Assembly: GCA_017163975.1 (NCBI GenBank)
Contig: JAFFSR010000370.1
Span: 620,001-684,000, forward strand
Reading direction: 5' to 3'
Source: Anastatus disparis
Lineage: Eukaryota > Arthropoda > Insecta > Hymenoptera > Eupelmidae
Length of the DNA: 64,000 nt
Below are positions 22,467-33,002 of the stretch, piece after piece; within the stretch, counting starts at the first letter, position 1; every line of letters starts with the position of its first letter. The position numbers and the translations under genes are program-made. The notes under the pieces were generated by a model, which was given only the letters and a program-made list of their open reading frames with translations, was not told where the DNA came from and ran no database searches.

Positions 22467-22500
22467 AGTAAAGAGACCCACTATAGTGGGTCTCTTTACT
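22467..22500. repeat. perfect 34-bp palindrome
   Basis: AGTAAAGAGACCCACTA is followed at once by its exact reverse complement, with no spacer. It may be two abutting transposon ends left by excision. No flanking duplication was recognised. Confidence 0.9.
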
Positions 22501-22569
22501 AGATATGTACCTAGGATAGCCACTAGGGGAGAAATTAAGGATTTTGCGGTGCCTTTCATGCGTACTTAG

Positions 22570-22698
22570 ACTAGAAGGAATTCCTTTCAAGTTCAAGGTG
22601 CGCATTTTCGGAACTCTTTGCCTGCTGATATAAAGAATCTTCCATCGCTAAGCAGGTTAAAGTCGGCTTTGAGGAGGTGCTTGCTCGACCTTAAATGA
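22570..22698 (+). pseudogene. C-terminal piece of the Jockey/BS-like ORF2
   Basis: Reads FRNSLPADIKNLPSLSRLK with a SALRRCLLDLK stop. This is the usual closing block of Jockey-clade polymerases (LWNSLP...F+..L), which confirms the element continues beyond the 22.1-22.4 kb interruption. Confidence 0.7.
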
Positions 22699-22751
22699 AC
22701 TTAATTTTATTTTCTATGTTAATTTATTTATTATATCGTCTCATGTATACA

Positions 22752-23138
22752 CTTAAGAGGAGGTCACGTATCCCTGTCCTTTTCTAATAAAAAAATTGAG
22801 TTTTTTACACGAACTAACAACTTTAGCAAAAAATGAAGAGAAAGCCGCATCTCGTAATAAAAAAGCAATATTTTCTTTGATAAGAAAGAATTAATTTTAT
22901 TGCTTCGTTTTCAAGAAAACCTTGAAAAACTTAAATCATAGAGATTAGGGTGGACAATTTGGTTTTTCAAGGTTTTCTTGAAAACGAAGCAATAAAATTA
23001 ATTCTTTCTTATCAAAGAAAATATCGCTTTTTTATTACGAGATGCGGCTTTCTCTTCATTTTTTGCTAAAGTTGTTAGTTCGTGTAAAAAACTCAATTTT
23101 TTTATTAGAAAAGGACAGAGATACGTGACCTCTTAAGG
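22752..23138. mobile_element. hairpin MITE in the 3' part of the non-LTR element
   Basis: Inverted arms of about 180 bp meet at 22940-22965. The ends read TTAAGAGG(AGG)TCACGTAT / ATACGTGACCTCTTAA. A diverged single arm of the same family seems to lie at 51848-51945 (GCAATATTTTCTTT...TTTATTGCTTC). Confidence 0.8.
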
Positions 23139-23557
23139 TGTAAATGTATTTATTGGCTGAATGGTTAGTGAGTGAATGTTTTGATTGGTTTTATTGATTT
23201 GACTGCATTTCTTGCTATGGCATACGCTTATTATTTTATTGCATTATTTATTGATTTTCATTTTTTTAAATTTTAAATATTATGACTGATAAATAGTATG
23301 TAACTCATTTTTAATTAATAGTATTTTTGCGCGTATTTTGCCATTTTTTCTATTCATCGGTGATATTACTTTTTTAGTGACTTACTTATTCAGTATTATT
23401 AGGTTTAGTGATTGACTGTGATATCCTGTGCAATATTTAAATCTATATTTATAAATTTTGTAAGACTTTTAGTGCAATATTTATTTCTTTATTTATGGAT
23501 TGTATTACACGCTTTTGTATACTAATACACAAATAAAAATAATATCTATCTATTTAT
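23139..23557 (+). other. 3' untranslated tail of the Jockey/BS-like element
   Basis: AT-rich, no ORF. Ends in repeated TCTATCTAT, a typical target-primed insertion tail. Confidence 0.55.
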
Positions 23558-23571
23558 ATTTTCCGTTGAGA

Positions 23572-24130
23572 AGCTGCAAAATCATTATCAAAAACATATA
23601 ATTGTCCATATTTTCGAACTTCATTTTCATTAGGATGCAAAGCACAAACGTTGTGATATATTTGACCACAAATTCTGATTACTTGTGGTTCCTTACTTGT
23701 CAATTTATCAAAATTTGCACCAAAACTTCCAAAAGCTAAAGAATCGTTGTATAATCTAACATTTTTACGAAAACGAATACTGTTTTCTGAAAATCCTGTA
23801 GCTAATTTTTTAATTCTTCTGGGTAAGTAGGATTATTTGGTGGTTCTATATTTCCTTTGTAGCAGCAATCAATGTATTGTTTATTTTGTATATATTCAAA
23901 TGCAATATGTTTAGCACTGCAATATCTACATATTTCAGTCATTTAACCTAAATTGTTTTCAATAATTAATTTTTCATTAAATTCTAAATTTGCTATTCTA
24001 CCAATAATTCTTGATATATTTTTAAATTCTTAAATTTTTAAAATTTTAATAAATTCCTTTGTAATATGTGATTTTTTAATCTTTCCTCATAAATTTTTAA
24101 TACTGTTAGTATTCGAATCATTATACATAT
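23572..24130 (-). pseudogene. Helitron N-terminal (Helitron_like_N) fragment
   Basis: On the minus strand, MTEICRYCSAKHIAFE starts at 23943. A CCYKGNIEPP motif follows, and then, after a stop at a frame break, SLAFGSFGANFDKLTSKEP and VIRICGQIYHNVCALHPNE. This is the zinc-binding start and the GQIYH block of Helitron Rep-helicase proteins. Upstream (to 24130) a frame reading NISRIIGRIANLEFNEKLI fits the usual preceding helix. The Rep active site and helicase are absent. The protein would nick and unwind DNA for rolling-circle transposition. Confidence 0.75.
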
Positions 24131-24148
24131 TAGAATATTGTTTTTGTC

Positions 24149-24224
24149 ATTCTAACCTCAAAATCGCAACTTCGTTGCTCTTTCTTGGCTCTCATGGCAA
24201 AAAATACGGTTCGTAACTGGTATA
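24149..24224. repeat. dispersed repeat with CATGGCAAAAAATACGGTTC core
   Basis: GGCAAAAAATAC(G/A)GTTC(G/A)(T/C)AACT recurs at about 49750-49778 next to another family member (49784-49880). It may be a transposon sub-terminal region, possibly of the Helitron. Confidence 0.4.
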
Positions 24225-24617
24225 AAAAGAAGCGAAGCTTCGTATAAAGCGTAGGAACTAAGCGTTAAAAAAAAATAATGAAAAAAATATGCGAGGAAAA
24301 AAATTAGGACTTGAGAAAAAATAAAAAAAATTAATATTTAAAAAAATAAAAAAAAATACATTTAAAATAAAATACACGCCCAAAAACGCAAGGCTACAGC
24401 GGAGCTCTTTTTTTTTCTTCTTCTAATCGTGAAGAGAGCACCGCTGTAGCCTTGCGTTTTTGGGCGTGTATTTTATTTTAAATGTATTTTTTTTTATTTC
24501 CCAAATTATTTATTTTTTTATTTTTTCTCAAGTCTTAATTTTTTTTCCTCGCGTATTTTTTTCATTATTTTTTTTTAACGCTTAGTTCCTACGCTTTATA
24601 CGAAGCTTCGCTTCTTT
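24225..24617. mobile_element. 393-bp near-perfect palindrome (hairpin MITE)
   Basis: Arms of about 185 bp start GAAGCGAAGCTTCGTATAAA and end with the inverse. The apex is at about 24408-24435, with CTACAGCGG and CCGCTGTAG opposite each other. Non-coding; it would form a long hairpin RNA if transcribed. Confidence 0.85.
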
Positions 24618-25990
24618 CGGGCGTCCCTAGACGGCACCGTTGTTTTTTTATGTCCTTCAAGTAGTAAAAATGTTAAAATAATTTGAATACTGTCATTTTT
24701 GTATGATAAGATTTATTAATTAGTTTTATGTACAAAGTTTTAACATACAATAATAGAATCATTCATAAAGAGTATAGCTGGATAAGAACGTTAAAATGGC
24801 CTGTCCTTTGATTTTTTTAGAATTTAGCCTATTTATTTATCATGTCAAAAAACCCCGATCCTGAAAGTTACAGCTCGCTCGACTCAAAATTGGCTTCCTA
24901 ACCTCAAAAAATGTGATTTTCAATATTTTAAGCACATCTCTGCGAATTTTTAACCGATTCGGGTGATTCAAAATCATGATTAAAGGGAATCATAATGCGC
25001 ACATAAGCCTATTATTTTTAGAGGTTTTTGAGACCAAAACATAACCTAAAAATGGGTTTGAAAAATTCTAAGTTGCGTAGAAAAAAAACTATTGTGTGGA
25101 TTTTTTTTAGTTTGCCTCAAAGTCTTCTTTTTATTTGAATTTAGTACCATAAATTTTTTCAGATTTTTTAAAAGGGTGGAAAGTAGTTAAAATGATGAAA
25201 AACTCAAATTTCCACTCATTTTTGGGATTTTTAGAGTATTTAAACAATTTCAAAATACAATTTATGATGAAAAATGAGTTTAGCGACCCAAAATACCCTG
25301 TAATCTGAGTTTTTGATACATTTTTCCACAATATATTGCTCAAATGTCGAAAACCAACCTCAAAAAACGCGTTTTGATATTGCATACGACGTAAAAACTC
25401 ACGTTATCTCGGTCATGATCCAAGGTGTTGACTTAATGTTTATTAAAAACATAATTTTTTCTTTAAAAATGCTATATTATTAATAACATAAAACATTTTC
25501 CATATTTGACACAGTGCTTTTGATGTTAAGCCAAACACTAACCTTTAAAATAAGTTATCTACCAACAAAATCGTTTAGATATAATAGTAAGTCACGTTTC
25601 TGTTGAATAAGTGAGAGTATATGCGCAAAAAAAATAAAATAAAAAACGCTGTCAACTGCCTTAGCGCAGCGCTTTAGAGTTCTTTAAGTTCGAGTAATTA
25701 GATTTTGTTTTTTAAAATGTAATTCTAATATAAAAAATGATTTACCAGTAATATTTCCTAATATTTTTATAAAGCTCATCTTAATAAAGTTTCATAATTA
25801 AATTTGAAATTAAAAAAAAATAATAATATAATGAAAAAAAGCTTATTTGATAAATGAAAAAGCAAATCAATAGATCGTGCAAATTTTGGAACATATGCAT
25901 TGAGTATTTCACGTAAACTAAAAAAAAGGAAAAAAATCAAAATTATTTTAATTCTTTACTTATAAAAATTATTTAATGACAATTAATTAG

Positions 25991-26465
25991 TTTTGATTGT
26001 GGTCAAAAAAATTTGTATTAATAGAACATACAACGATATTACAAATAATATTAAGACAACTACGAAAGTTCGGTTGAATATCATTTTGTAGTTTACAAAT
26101 TCATCTTTCAGTTTCTAAAATTTTTTGGATTTTTCAATTTTCTACCATTTATTATAATCCGTAGAATAGTGAAAAATTAAAAAATCTGAAAAATTTTACA
26201 TATTGAAAAAGTAATTTGTAAACTCAAAAATAAAATCTAACCTAAAATCCGAAGTCGCCTTAAATATTGTTTAATACATACAACGATATTACAAATAATA
26301 TTTAATATTATTTGTAATATCGTTGTACGTTCTATTAATACAAAATTTGATATTACAAATAATATTTAATACATACAACGATATTACAAATAATATTTAA
26401 TATTATTTGTAATATCGTTGTATGTTCTATTAATACAAATTTTTTTCACCACAATCAAAACAGTT
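25991..26465. mobile_element. hairpin element in the palindrome centre
   Basis: TTTTGATTGTGG...GAACATACAACGATATTACA at the left is the inverse of the right end. The unit ACAACGATATTACAAATAATATT occurs about six times in both orientations, giving several internal hairpins around 26290-26420. Confidence 0.7.
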
Positions 26466-26552
26466 AAAGGTCATGACAGCTAAACATGCATAAACCATAA
26501 CCATAAGGAACAAGAAGGAACAAGGGCGCTGTTGTCGTTGGGTGTAGTTGAG

Positions 26553-26856
26553 CATATTGTCGGGTGGGAGGAAAAAGATCGTAATTCAGCCAAGCTCAAA
26601 AACGTAACAACTTGGCTTCGGCAACTAAGAAGTTGTAATTCAACTTAGCATATGAAAAAATTGTAACTCGGGTTTGGCCATGAAAACGTTATAACTTTTA
26701 TGCTTAAACATAGGAGTTATAACGTTTATTTATAATTACTACTTTTTTGAGCGCTAAGTTGAATTAGAACCTTTTTGTGAACAAAACCAAGTTGTTACGT
26801 TTTTAAGAGTTTAGCTGAGTTATGATGTTTTTCCGCCAACCCGACGATATGTTTAG
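26553..26856. mobile_element. second hairpin element in the palindrome centre
   Basis: CATATTGTCGGGTGGGAGGAAAAA at the left pairs imperfectly with TTTTTCCGCCAACCCGACGATATG at the right. Arms of about 145 bp meet near 26705 and contain AAAACGTAACAACTTGG / CCAAGTTGTTACGTTTT. Confidence 0.7.
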
Positions 26857-28159
26857 TGGTTCTAGCCTACTGCATATGACTGAAAATTAAATATTCTCAT
26901 TATTTTATTTTCAGAACAAAAAAATAACTATATCGACATAAGTGTTTTTGAAATTTTCAAATAATTTTATATTTTATAATAAACTAATTTATTGTCATTA
27001 AATAATTTTTATAAGTAAAGAATTAAAATAATTTTGATTTTTTTCCTTTTTTTTAGTTTACGTGAAATACTCAATGCATATGTTCCAAAATTTGCACGAT
27101 CTATTGATTTGCTTTTTCATTTATCAAATAAGCTTTTTTTCATTATATTATTATTTTTTTTTAATGCCAAATTTAATTATGAAACTTTATTAAGATAAGC
27201 TTTATAAAAATATTAGGAAATATTACTGGTAAATCATTTTTTATATTAGAATTACATTTTAAAAAACAAAATCTAATTACTCGAACTTAAAGAACTCTAA
27301 AGCGCTGCGCTAAGGCAGTTGACAGCGTTTTTTATTTTATTTTTTTTGCGCATATACTCTCACTTATTCAACAGAAACGTGACTTACTATTATATCTAAA
27401 CGATTTTGTTGGTAGATAACTTATTTTAAAGGTTAGTGTTTGGCTTAACATCAAAAGCACTGTGTCAAATATGGAAAATGTTTTATGTTATTAATAATAT
27501 AGCATTTTTAAAGAAAAAATGATGTTTTCAATAAACATTAATCAAAACGCGTTTTTTGAGGTTAGTTTTCGACATTTGAGCAATATATTGTGGAAAAATG
27601 TATCAAAAACTCGGATTACAGGGTATTTTGGGTCGCTGAACTCATTTTTCATCATAAATTGTATTTTGAAATTGTTTAAATACTCTAAAAATCCCAAAAA
27701 TGAGTGGAAATTTGAGTTTTTCATCATTTTAACTACTTTCCACCCTTTTAAAAAATCTGAAAAAATTTATGGTACTAAATTCAAATAAAAAGAAGACTTT
27801 GAGGCAAACTAAAAAAAATCCACACAATAGTTTTTTTTCTACGCAACTTAGAAATTTCCAAACCCATTTTTAGGATATGTTTTGGTCTCAAAAACCCCTA
27901 AAAATAATAAGCTTATGTGCGCATTATGATTCTCTTTAATCATGATTTCGAATCACCAAAATCGGTTAAAAATTCGCAGAGATATGCTTAAAATATTGAA
28001 AATCACATTTTTTGAGGTTAGGAAGCCAATTTTGAGTCGAGCGAGCTGTGACTTTCAGGATCGGGGTTTTTTGACATGATAAATAAATAGGCCAAATTCT
28101 AAAAAAATCGAAGGACAGGCCATTTTAACGTACTTATCCAGCTATACTTTTTGTATGTT

Positions 28160-28714
28160 CATCAGAAGTACATTCAGTAATTTGTACACCACTATTCTCA
28201 TTTTTATATTGTACCAAAGTAACTATTGGTTGATGGTAACTAAATTATGGTACTAATGTTTTCAAATCTATTCTTATAGAATTATAATTTACACGATTTA
28301 TTAACAATCGACAGAAAGCGGGATAAACGAAACAGCACATCGCAACGGATATTCAAGAAAAAGAGATAGAAAGCGATGACTGATATAAGTGGGAGAGGGA
28401 CAGAAGGCCACGCACACTGAGTTAGGGAGAGGTGGGGATGGGAGTCAGTGTGCACGTACTGGAACGATATGTGTATACACGCGAGCTGCAACTGCCACTC
28501 TGTATTATACCTATATATATCGTGTAACGCTTTTAAAATCTGACGCTTAGCACGGATAAAGTGGCCGCGCGGCGAGCGCCCAGAACGTCTGTATAAAAGC
28601 TTCGCTTCAAAAGGCTTTCTTTACAAAACGAGAAGTTTACGGCCCGAGTCAAAGGTGAGGGTCGTAACGAGTTTCGTAAAAGAATGTACTATTACAATCA
28701 TAGTATTTCAATTC
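28160..28714. other. no gene recognised; contains a dispersed repeat
   Basis: Mixed-composition DNA. The segment 28604-28685 (CTTTACAAAACGAGAAGTTTACGG...GTCGTAACGAGTTTCGTAAAA) has an inverted relative at 49784-49880. A TATATATA box-like motif lies at 28512. No ORF or domain. Confidence 0.4.
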
Positions 28715-29145
28715 TTTTATTAAAACAATTAACTTTTCTATATTATAAAATTTCATCATCATATTTTGTCTTTTTAAATTTTTTTCAACTGTTTTTTCAC
28801 TAATATATCAATATTTTCTTCTTTAATCACATGGTTTTGATAAATTTTATTTTTATGATAGCTTTCTTTTTCACATTGTGCTTCTTTCTCATACATAATT
28901 TTTAAGTTATCCTCATTCAGGTTTTGCATTTTTTTATCCTTCTGATTTCTTATTTTTAATTTATTTTCTTCCTCTTTGCATTCATCAATATTTTTACTTT
29001 TTTTAAAAGTTACTCTTTTACGTAATGCTTTTTTAGCATATTTTGCTTTGGATTCATCAATATTTTTATTTCAAATCTTTTCTTTTTCTTGATTTTTTCT
29101 CTGCAATCTATTTTCTTCTACTTTGCATCTATTAATATTTCTACC
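28715..29145 (-). pseudogene. charged N-terminal region, probably of a Helitron ORF
   Basis: The minus strand reads almost continuously as Lys/Glu/Arg/Asn repeats (NIDESKAKYAKKALRKRVTF, NIDECKEEENKLKIRNQKDK) with a stop or two. Repetitive charged N-terminal regions precede the zinc domain in many Helitron proteins. The zinc domain on the same strand begins at 23943, beyond the palindromes. The link is inference from orientation, order and style. Confidence 0.4.
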
Positions 29146-29434
29146 TCCCCTATGAGGAAGAAATTCCTACAAAAGAGGTAATTAAGTTGGTGGACTATTA
29201 TGGCGAGAGGGGGCTCTGGTTTTGGGATGTGATGCCAATGCACACCATACGGTGTGGAGTAGCACGGACACGAATGTTAGAGAATCGCTACTCGAGTATT
29301 TAGCCACCAAAGAACTAGATATTCTTAATAGGGGTTCAGAACCTACCTTTTTTAATATAAAGAGAAAAGAGATGATCGACCTAACACTGTGTTTACAAAA
29401 CTTCATTCATGCTGTGCAGGATTGGAGAGTTTAA
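29145..29434 (+). pseudogene. AP-endonuclease fragment of the LOA/R1-like element
   Basis: GCDANAHHTVWSSTDTNVRE at 29225 is the catalytic Asn/His block of the APE-type endonuclease. LDILNRGSEPTFFNIKRKEM and IDLTL follow with the D of the final block. About two thirds of the domain is missing upstream. It would nick target DNA for reverse transcription. Confidence 0.85.
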
Positions 29435-30700
29435 TATTTGTTTTCTGTTTCAGGAGGTCAAATGGATTAGGAACCCAAGGAACACGGACTGTGGTACATA
29501 CAAAAAGGAACTTTCAATAGTATTGTTCAAAAATATTGGGAATAGTGAAGAGATAGAAGAAGACAATCTATTATCTCGGCATTCTCCAAGAGCTGTCCTC
29601 TCAAGAAAGAAAGGACAAAGTATGAGTCTCCATGGTGGAACGACAAACTGGAAACTCTTAAGGAGGCAGTCAAAAGACTGTTCAAAAAGACCAAGAAATC
29701 CAAAGCGGACTTACCTTGGCAGAAGCGGAGGAACAAGCAAAAAGAATACAGAAGGGAGGTCAGAAGGGCCTACATGAAAGGATGAAGGAAGTTCTGTTCG
29801 GAAGTGGAGCAAGGTCCGGAGACATCTCGACTGGACAAGCTATTGACACGGGATCCGGAAGCATGGTTGGGTCTCATTAGGCTTCCAGAGGGTGGTTACT
29901 CAGTGACGGACGAGGAGACATTGGGCTGCCTGATGAGAACGCACTTTCCGGGTTTTATTAACCTGGAGGGTGGGGAGAGTGATCAATCCGATAACCCTTC
30001 AAGGGTGAATTGGGGTCCTGGTCGCGGTGAACCCACTGATAAGTCAGCTAGAGTGAAGTTTGCGGCTAGGATTGTCTCCCCAGACCGTATCAGGTGGTCC
30101 TGGTTTTTCTTTGGGCCCTTTAAGTCTCCCGGGGTGGACGGGGTATACCCGGTCCTGCTTCAGCAAGGCACAGAGGTTATCCTCAGTCCATTCGTGAGAC
30201 TAGCGAGAGTCTGTTTGTGGCTGGGCTACACACCTGAAAACTGGAGGAATACAAGAGTAGTGTTTATCCCAAACCCAGGAAAAAGCAGCTACTTCACGGC
30301 AAAGGACTTCAGACTGATTTTTCTGATGTCCTTTATGCTCAAGTCGATAGAGAGGCTCATCGACAGATACATCAAGGAGACGGTTCTTACGCAGAATTCA
30401 CTATCACCAGAACAACACGCCTACACAGAAGGCAAATCTACCGAAACGGCACTGCACAAAGCAGTGCCATTGATCGAGGAAGAAATAAAAGCAGGAGGAT
30501 TCGCCATAGGAGCCCTCCTGTATATATAAGGGACTTTCAACAATACCCCAACAGAGGCTATTTGAAAAGCAGCCGAGAACAAAGGAGTGCCGGCCACAAT
30601 CATGGACTGGATCCGTGATATGCTGAGTCACCGATTATTGGAAGTAACTAGGGGTAACACCACGGTCAGAGGTACAGTCGCAAATAGCTGTCCTTAGGGT
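29435..30700 (+). pseudogene. reverse transcriptase of the LOA/R1-like element
   Basis: The segment 29435-29780 is a frameshifted linker. From 29804 RLDKLLTRDPEAWLGLIRLP leads into the fingers (SPGVDGVYPVLLQQG). Then come NTRVVFIPNPGK, AKDFRLIFLMSFMLKSIERL and LSPEQHAYTEGKSTETALHK. The block that should read LDIEGAFNNT is broken by a TAA at about 30527. The YADD block is not visible: it is deleted between 30690 and 30780. Confidence 0.85.
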
Positions 30701-30703
30701 AAT

Positions 30704-31111
30704 ATGATCTTCCCCTTAGAATGGAACTTGGTGGCAGAAGGTGCCTTAACCTGTGTTAAAGAAACCAGATGCCATGTCATTGGATATGCCGATCATTCGT
30801 GGTTGGCACAGGGTCCAAACCTAAGCAGAGAAAATATGAACATAGTCGCACAAATAGCGACAGGGCACGGTAAATTAAATTACCACATGTACAACATGGA
30901 AGTGGCTGGTTCTCCCGCATGCAGATGGTGCGGGGCCGCCTTGGAGACGGCTCAGCACATCCTCTGTAAGTGTGAGGAATTAGTGACAACTAGAATAAAA
31001 GACACAGGAATGGAGTACTCTGATATTAATAAAATCAAGGTACTCCCCTCAAATAATGTGATTTCTTTATACAAAGAGATCACGAATCATTGCGTATCCA
31101 ACTATGTCTAA
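30704..31111 (+). pseudogene. C-terminal part of the LOA/R1-like polymerase
   Basis: A short piece, HVIGYADHSWL near 30775, is a diverged RT active-site region (YAD-H for YADD). The frame then jumps to GHGKLNYHMYNMEVAGSPAC and RWCGAALETAQHILCKCEEL, the usual CCHC-like end of R1/LOA polymerases. It closes at TAA 31109-31111. An internal deletion joined the two. Confidence 0.75.
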
Positions 31112-31363
31112 CCGCACATGCCCGAAACCTATCCATAAGGTTGTGGTGAGAGGTTGCTGGTGGGACTAAACTATGGGGTCGCAAATGGCCTTCGGCCTAG
31201 GCAACATCAGGTGGCTGTATTCTTATAGAACTACCTACCCGTTATCTTTAATAATAATATTTGAATTCATTATTCTCATTTGTTTAATAATTAATTGTTT
31301 TATAATATTTTGTTTAATTATATTTATTTCTTCAGCATTGAAATTTACTGTGTTTTCAATATA

Positions 31364-31795
31364 CAGTGCCTTCCAAAAGTTTCGGGCCACTTGAATAACT
31401 TTAGAACGGATTGAGATATCGAATTGAAATTTTCAGGCTTTCAATAAGGTTACAAAATCTATTCTTTGACAGAAAAAGTACCCACCCCCATCCCCCAAGG
31501 GGCAGGGGCAGGGGGGAGGGGGGTCAAAAATCTTAAATGGGGTGAGGGTTGAGTGGGCCGAAAGAGCTTTTCGAGACGAATAAAACTCGAGGTTTCTACG
31601 AATTGTTTTCGCCAAGTTATCTTTCAAACATGTAGTTTCTGTGAAAGCGAGGTCCATGACAACAACTGTGGTAAAGTTGGACATTAACATGGGCATTAGC
31701 ATTCTTGTGTGTATGTGCGTGTGTGTGTGTGTATGTCCGTGTGTGTGTATCTGCGTGTGTGTGTGTATGTGCGTGTACTAATGCGTCTGCACTTC
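31364..31795. repeat. left inverted repeat of the mariner-like element
   Basis: Inverse of 39000-39412. It contains a G-rich tract (31497-31530) and a (GT)n run (31708-31780) mirrored by C-rich and (CA)n tracts on the right. The two arms are diverged. Confidence 0.85.
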
Positions 31796-31975
31796 AGAAT
31801 TAGATGTACTTATTGAGGATCATAACAATGATACTTTTTTTCAATGAGATGATTTAAAAATAACTATAAATGATTTTTGGTTATACTGAAAAATTTACAA
31901 AATTTATTTTTTTTTAACTTAAATATTAATGCTTGCATCTTGGCGGCCTATTTCAAATATTAAATCCTTTAAGGG

Positions 31976-32526
31976 TGTTTGGGAAAAGCGTGCTAAAGGC
32001 TTCGATGGACGCGGCGTTCGGGCGGGAGTTTGAAGGAGTGGGGGGCTCGGCTTGGGTTGGTGACACTGCCGTATCGGTCTCAAGACAGCAGCAGTAAGCC
32101 GTGGTCCGTCGCGACGGGTAGTCATATGTGCCGTAGTGCGTGAACGTGTGCAGGCTCTAATAGTGTTGATAGTATTGGGACTGATGAACGTGTGTGCAGT
32201 GGTGAGTGAATAGTTGCGAGTTCTAATAGTGTTACTAGTGTGTTAAGTGTTAAAACGGCGTAGTACTTTACATTGGGCTGCACCCATTAGTACGAAGCAA
32301 ATGGGCTGAACCCATCTACATTTTGCAGAGAGTCCATTGGAGGACGCGGGCGGGCTGAACCCGTCTGATCTTACAGGTACATCGGAGAGTCGCTTGGAGG
32401 ACGCGGGTGGACTGAACCCTTCTGATCTTACAGGTTAGTGATTGAAGAGTCCTTTTTTTCTTTGTGTTTTCTTAGGTACATTCGGTTATTTTTCTTTCTC
32501 TCACTTTCGATACTGGGGCTGAACCC
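31976..32526 (+). repeat. 5' LTR of the BEL/Pao element
   Basis: Starts TGTTTGGGAAAAGCGTGC. Compared with the 3' copy it has an extra unit of about 58 bp (a second GGAGGACGCGGG...GATCTTACAGG, 32397-32434) and lacks an 11-bp GCCCGCGCTTG. It carries five short hairpins with a CTGAA or CTGCA loop (32274, 32301, 32351, about 32406, 32514). Confidence 0.85.
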
Positions 32527-32551
32527 CCTACCAACATGGTATTTTATTATT

Positions 32552-33002
32552 AGTAACTGGCCCCGAGGAAGATCAAGTTAAGGCAAGGGCTCTATTCGAC
32601 CAAGGCTTTGAAGCTACATTTATTACGACTTCATTGGTGCAGACACTAAAATTGCCAATGAGGAGGACTAATATCTCGGTTTCCGGACTCAACGCTAAAC
32701 CCGGGTTGAGAGTTAATGCAGTGACCGTTATCCGTGTCCAATCCCTGCACGATTCTGAATACAAGCTGGAATGCGAGGCTTTAATACTGCCTAAACTTTC
32801 CAAATTGCTACCATCTAAACTAATAAAACCGTTATTCCGTAATGCCTTACCAAATATTAACCTGGCGGATCCGTTATTTGATCGACCGGCCACCATAGAT
32901 TTGATATTGTGAGCTGCAGTCTATGCGAGAGCGCTGTGACCTGAAGTTATTTCTATACTAGGCTATGAGGCCATTGCGCAAGACACTGAATATGGTTGGA
33001 TC
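32552..33002 (+). pseudogene. BEL/Pao aspartic protease (A17 type)
   Basis: Reads ARALFDQGFEATFITTSLVQ, the A17 active-site block (usually ALLDQGSE.SFI). VSGLNAKPG, ALILPKLSKLLPS and NLADPLFDRPATIDLIL follow, then a TGA where the conserved LGADVY block should run. YGWIVSGL near 32993 marks the end of the domain. It would process the polyprotein. Confidence 0.85.

Larger units (their letters stand above)
21075..23557 (+). mobile_element. Jockey/BS-like non-LTR retrotransposon, 5'-truncated
   Basis: Reverse-transcriptase ORF remnants (21075-22075), a C-terminal piece (22570-22698) and a 3' region ending in AATAAAAATAATATCTATCTAT at 23535-23556, a simple tail typical of Jockey-clade insertions. 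An unrelated 300-bp segment, a perfect palindrome and a hairpin MITE interrupt it. Confidence 0.75.
24742..28159. repeat. 3.4-kb nested palindrome
   Basis: The outer left arm (24742-25990) is the inverse of the right arm (26980-28159). For example AAAACCCCGATCCTGAAAG at 24849 matches its complement near 28050, and GCTGTCAACTGCCTTAGCGC at 25649 matches near 27310. The 1-kb centre contains two further inverted repeats (25991-26465 and 26553-26856). The mirrored frames at 25131-25385 (-) and 27519-27788 (+), 84 and 89 codons, are the same sequence in both arms and match no domain I know. The family is unknown. Confidence 0.85.
29145..31363 (+). mobile_element. LOA/R1-superfamily non-LTR retrotransposon, 5'-truncated
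   Basis: Endonuclease (29145-29434), RT (29780-30690) and C-terminal zinc/RNase-H-side region (30704-31111) lie in order on the + strand, followed by about 250 bp of 3' sequence. GC content is visibly higher than in the surroundings. The mariner-like element starts at 31364, cutting off any tail. Confidence 0.8.

Noticed and set aside
22399..22605. 68-codon minus frame at 22399-22605
   Set aside because: Opposite-strand shadow of the non-LTR remnant and the 34-bp palindrome; no domain.
25131..25385. 84-codon minus frame mirrored at 27519-27788
   Set aside because: Both lie in the arms of the palindrome, so the 'conservation' is just the inverted repeat itself.
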